A DNA stretch of 64,000 bases, from positions 1,612,001 through 1,676,000 of the forward strand of contig NC_018656.1 of the NCBI RefSeq assembly GCF_000299395.1, given 5' to 3'. This document shows positions 62,455 through 64,000 of this stretch, piece after piece; position 1 is the stretch's first letter; every line of letters begins with the position of its first letter. Source of the DNA: Candidatus Nitrosopumilus sediminis (GTDB lineage Archaea; Thermoproteota; Nitrososphaeria; Nitrososphaerales; Nitrosopumilaceae). The translations under genes and the position numbers were made by a program. The notes below the pieces were generated by a model. The model was not told the DNA's origin. It was given only the letters and a program-made list of their open reading frames with translations, and made no database searches.

Positions 62455-63549
62455 TTAGTTAACCAATGCTTTTTCTATTGGTGTCTTTCTTCTATAATTT
62501 GCGTTGAAAATTTGTTTTTGAACATTAATGTTATAAGATAAAAATTTCTCTATTTTATGAAATTGTGATTCACCATAGGCTCTGGTAACTGATAATGTGG
62601 GTATCTCAGAAATTTTCAATCCATTTCTTGCAGCTCGAATTGCTAATTCTATTGCAAAATTAGTTTCAGAAAAGAAAAATATAGAATCAAGTTTTTCAAA
62701 TGAAACAGCTCTGTAACCCGTATTAACATCAGTTAATGATAATCCTGTAATTCTATTTACTAATTTTGTATAAAACTTATTTCCAATAAATCTAATCATT
62801 GAAGTTTCATATTCTGTATCTTTATAAAATCTAGATCCATACACCATATCAATATTTTCATCTTTTATTTTTGATATCATTTGTAAAATAAATCTTGGAT
62901 CATGTTGTCCATCGGCGTCAATATTTATGACAATTTTTGGTTGCAATATTTTAGCTACATAAAACCCTGTTTTTGTTGCACCTCCAATTCCTAAATTAAA
63001 AATGTGGTTTACAACTAATACATTTTTTAATCTTGCAATATTTTCTGTATCATCTGATGATCCATCATTAATAACTAAAATTTTGTATGTAAAAGAAAAT
63101 TGTAATGATCTTATACTATCAATCACTTTCCCAATACTTTTTTCTTCATCTTTGGCAGTGATTACAATTAGAACATCAATAGGATCTTTGATTATGTCTT
63201 TGAATTCTCTTTTGAAATTATCTATTGCTGTTTTTCTAATAAGCAGATAAAAATTTCCAGAAATATTTCTGGTCTTGATAGTTTGAGAATACAGAGTATA
63301 GATAATTACTCCAATTGAAATTATCAATAGAACTTGTGCCCTGTTATCTAATTGTGTAGAATCAATTATGTTGTCTAAAATATTTGGATTTAAACTAATA
63401 CTAATGACTAAACTCCAAAATACCATCATAATTCCAAAGAATTTATTTCCAATTCTTTCTTGAATTCTAATTTTTACTAAAATTGCTATTATAACTAATG
63501 AAATTACTATTAGACCTATCTTTGGAATTACTAATAATGAATCTTCCAT
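62455..63549 (-). CDS. membrane-anchored GT2 glycosyltransferase
   Basis: 364 residues. Three N-terminal TM helices (about 8-25, 36-53 and 72-90) resemble the DUF2304-type module. The GT2 domain (about 125-330) has LIVITAKDEEKSIGKVIDSI, ILVINDGSSDDTENIA, GIGGATKTGFYVAK, IVINIDADGQHDPRFI (DxD) and VYGSRFYKDTEYE. It closely resembles Dpm1-like polyprenyl-phosphate hexose synthases. It is 30 bp upstream of the SQD1-like gene on the same strand. Confidence 0.87.
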   Translation of the reverse strand: MEDSLLVIPKIGLIVISLVIIAILVKIRIQERIGNKFFGIMMVFWSLVISISLNPNILDNIIDSTQLDNRAQVLLIISIGVIIYTLYSQTIKTRNISGNFYLLIRKTAIDNFKREFKDIIKDPIDVLIVITAKDEEKSIGKVIDSIRSLQFSFTYKILVINDGSSDDTENIARLKNVLVVNHIFNLGIGGATKTGFYVAKILQPKIVINIDADGQHDPRFILQMISKIKDENIDMVYGSRFYKDTEYETSMIRFIGNKFYTKLVNRITGLSLTDVNTGYRAVSFEKLDSIFFFSETNFAIELAIRAARNGLKISEIPTLSVTRAYGESQFHKIEKFLSYNINVQKQIFNANYRRKTPIEKALVN

Positions 63550-63741
63550 ATTTGACTTTACTTGGTTTACTATTTAATCAGTTTTGTAAAATGGTTGATA
63601 AACCTATACCACAATGGAACAAAATTTATTTTTTCAAAACAAATTTTCATTATAATTTTTTTATTATATTGGAATTTTTTTATTAAAAATGTTAAATGCA
63701 TAATTAAATTATTTATTAACTTGAATTATTAAGATTATAAA

Positions 63742-64000
63742 ATGAAAGCAGTCATTTTAGCAGGAGGATATGGCACCAGGATAGAGGAAGAAACCTATCT
63801 TAAACCAAAACCTATGATCGAAATTGGGGGGAAACCAATTCTGTGGCATATAATGAAAATATATTCATCTTATGGAATAAATGATTTTGTCATTTGTTTA
63901 GGTTATAAAGGATATATGATTAAAGAATATTTTGCAAATTATTTTCTACATAATTCTGATGTTACTATTGATATTAAAAATAATAAAATTGAAATTCATC
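63742..64000 (+). CDS. sugar-1-phosphate nucleotidyltransferase (RfbF-like), partial
   Basis: Only the first 86 codons are inside the window. [41 protein letters not shown] is the nucleotide-binding signature; the form [13 protein letters not shown]..KPKPM is that of glucose-1-phosphate cytidylyltransferase, and [20 protein letters not shown] agrees. It would start synthesis of CDP-deoxysugars. The preceding 192 bp (63550-63741) is very AT-rich with no other feature and must hold the divergent promoters. Confidence 0.85.
   Translation, partial: MKAVILAGGYGTRIEEETYLKPKPMIEIGGKPILWHIMKIYSSYGINDFVICLGYKGYMIKEYFANYFLHNSDVTIDIKNNKIEIH

Overview
The window is a low-GC (roughly one third G+C by eye) archaeal chromosome segment, very probably from an ammonia-oxidising Nitrososphaerota (Thaumarchaeota) close to Nitrosopumilus. 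The evidence is the gene set: both subunits of the archaeal DNA polymerase D, a Cdc6/Orc1 initiator, a GINS subunit, a thermosome with a Gly-Met tail, two TFB factors, two CdvB (ESCRT-III-like) division proteins, GGGP synthase for ether lipids, the archaeal phosphomevalonate dehydratase pair and many small thaumarchaeal membrane proteins. No rRNA, tRNA, CRISPR array or intact transposon was found. Starts are often TTG or GTG, and many genes look leaderless.

Layout. 1-12 kb: AN1 zinc finger (partial), Gins51, glutamine synthetase, thermosome, GlyA, PolD large subunit DP2 (split by a one-base frameshift), GGGP synthase and small regulators including an AbrB-type protein. 12.0-15.2 kb: a gene-free stretch with two near-identical origin-recognition-box-like repeats, a third inverted partial copy and five GTTAAC palindromes, next to cdc6/orc1 and the PolD small subunit DP1. 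I read this as the replication origin. 15-31 kb: secreted and membrane proteins, CbiE, an extracellular cyclophilin, NDH-2, Hsp20 plus Cdc48, TFB x2, a fluoride channel, a cation/proton antiporter and a hemerythrin. 31-34 kb: CysC and CysQ, an SDR and a candidate structured RNA. 34-39 kb: CdvB, a coiled-coil protein, a decayed ORF, a repeat-rich control region and a three-gene set (soluble winged-helix protein, membrane-anchored winged-helix protein, secreted helical protein). 38.8-43 kb: QueE, FolE and QueC (preQ0/archaeosine), ThrB and a GPN GTPase. 43-51 kb: a flippase-like membrane protein, a second SDR, a frameshifted glycosyltransferase, a ThiI-like protein without its PP-loop, CysH and Sat, and endonuclease III. 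52-59 kb: phosphomevalonate dehydratase, RqcH/NEMF, CbiT-CbiL-CbiF and a MurI-like protein lacking both catalytic cysteines. 59-64 kb: a second CdvB and a surface-glycan block (DPM-GtrA fusion, UDP-sulfoquinovose synthase, GT2, a nucleotidyltransferase cut by the window end).

How the genes fit together. The first 15 kb gathers much of the replication machinery around the putative origin. Sat and the iron-sulfur CysH would give sulfite, which the UDP-sulfoquinovose synthase at 61-62 kb could use for sulfonated surface glycans; CysC and CysQ handle PAPS and PAP. Four corrin methyltransferases show anaerobic-type cobalamin synthesis. Two genes (DP2 and a glycosyltransferase) are each broken by the apparent loss of one A in an A-run. 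Sequencing error is the simplest cause, but the DP2 site is also a perfect A-AAA-AAA slippery heptamer.
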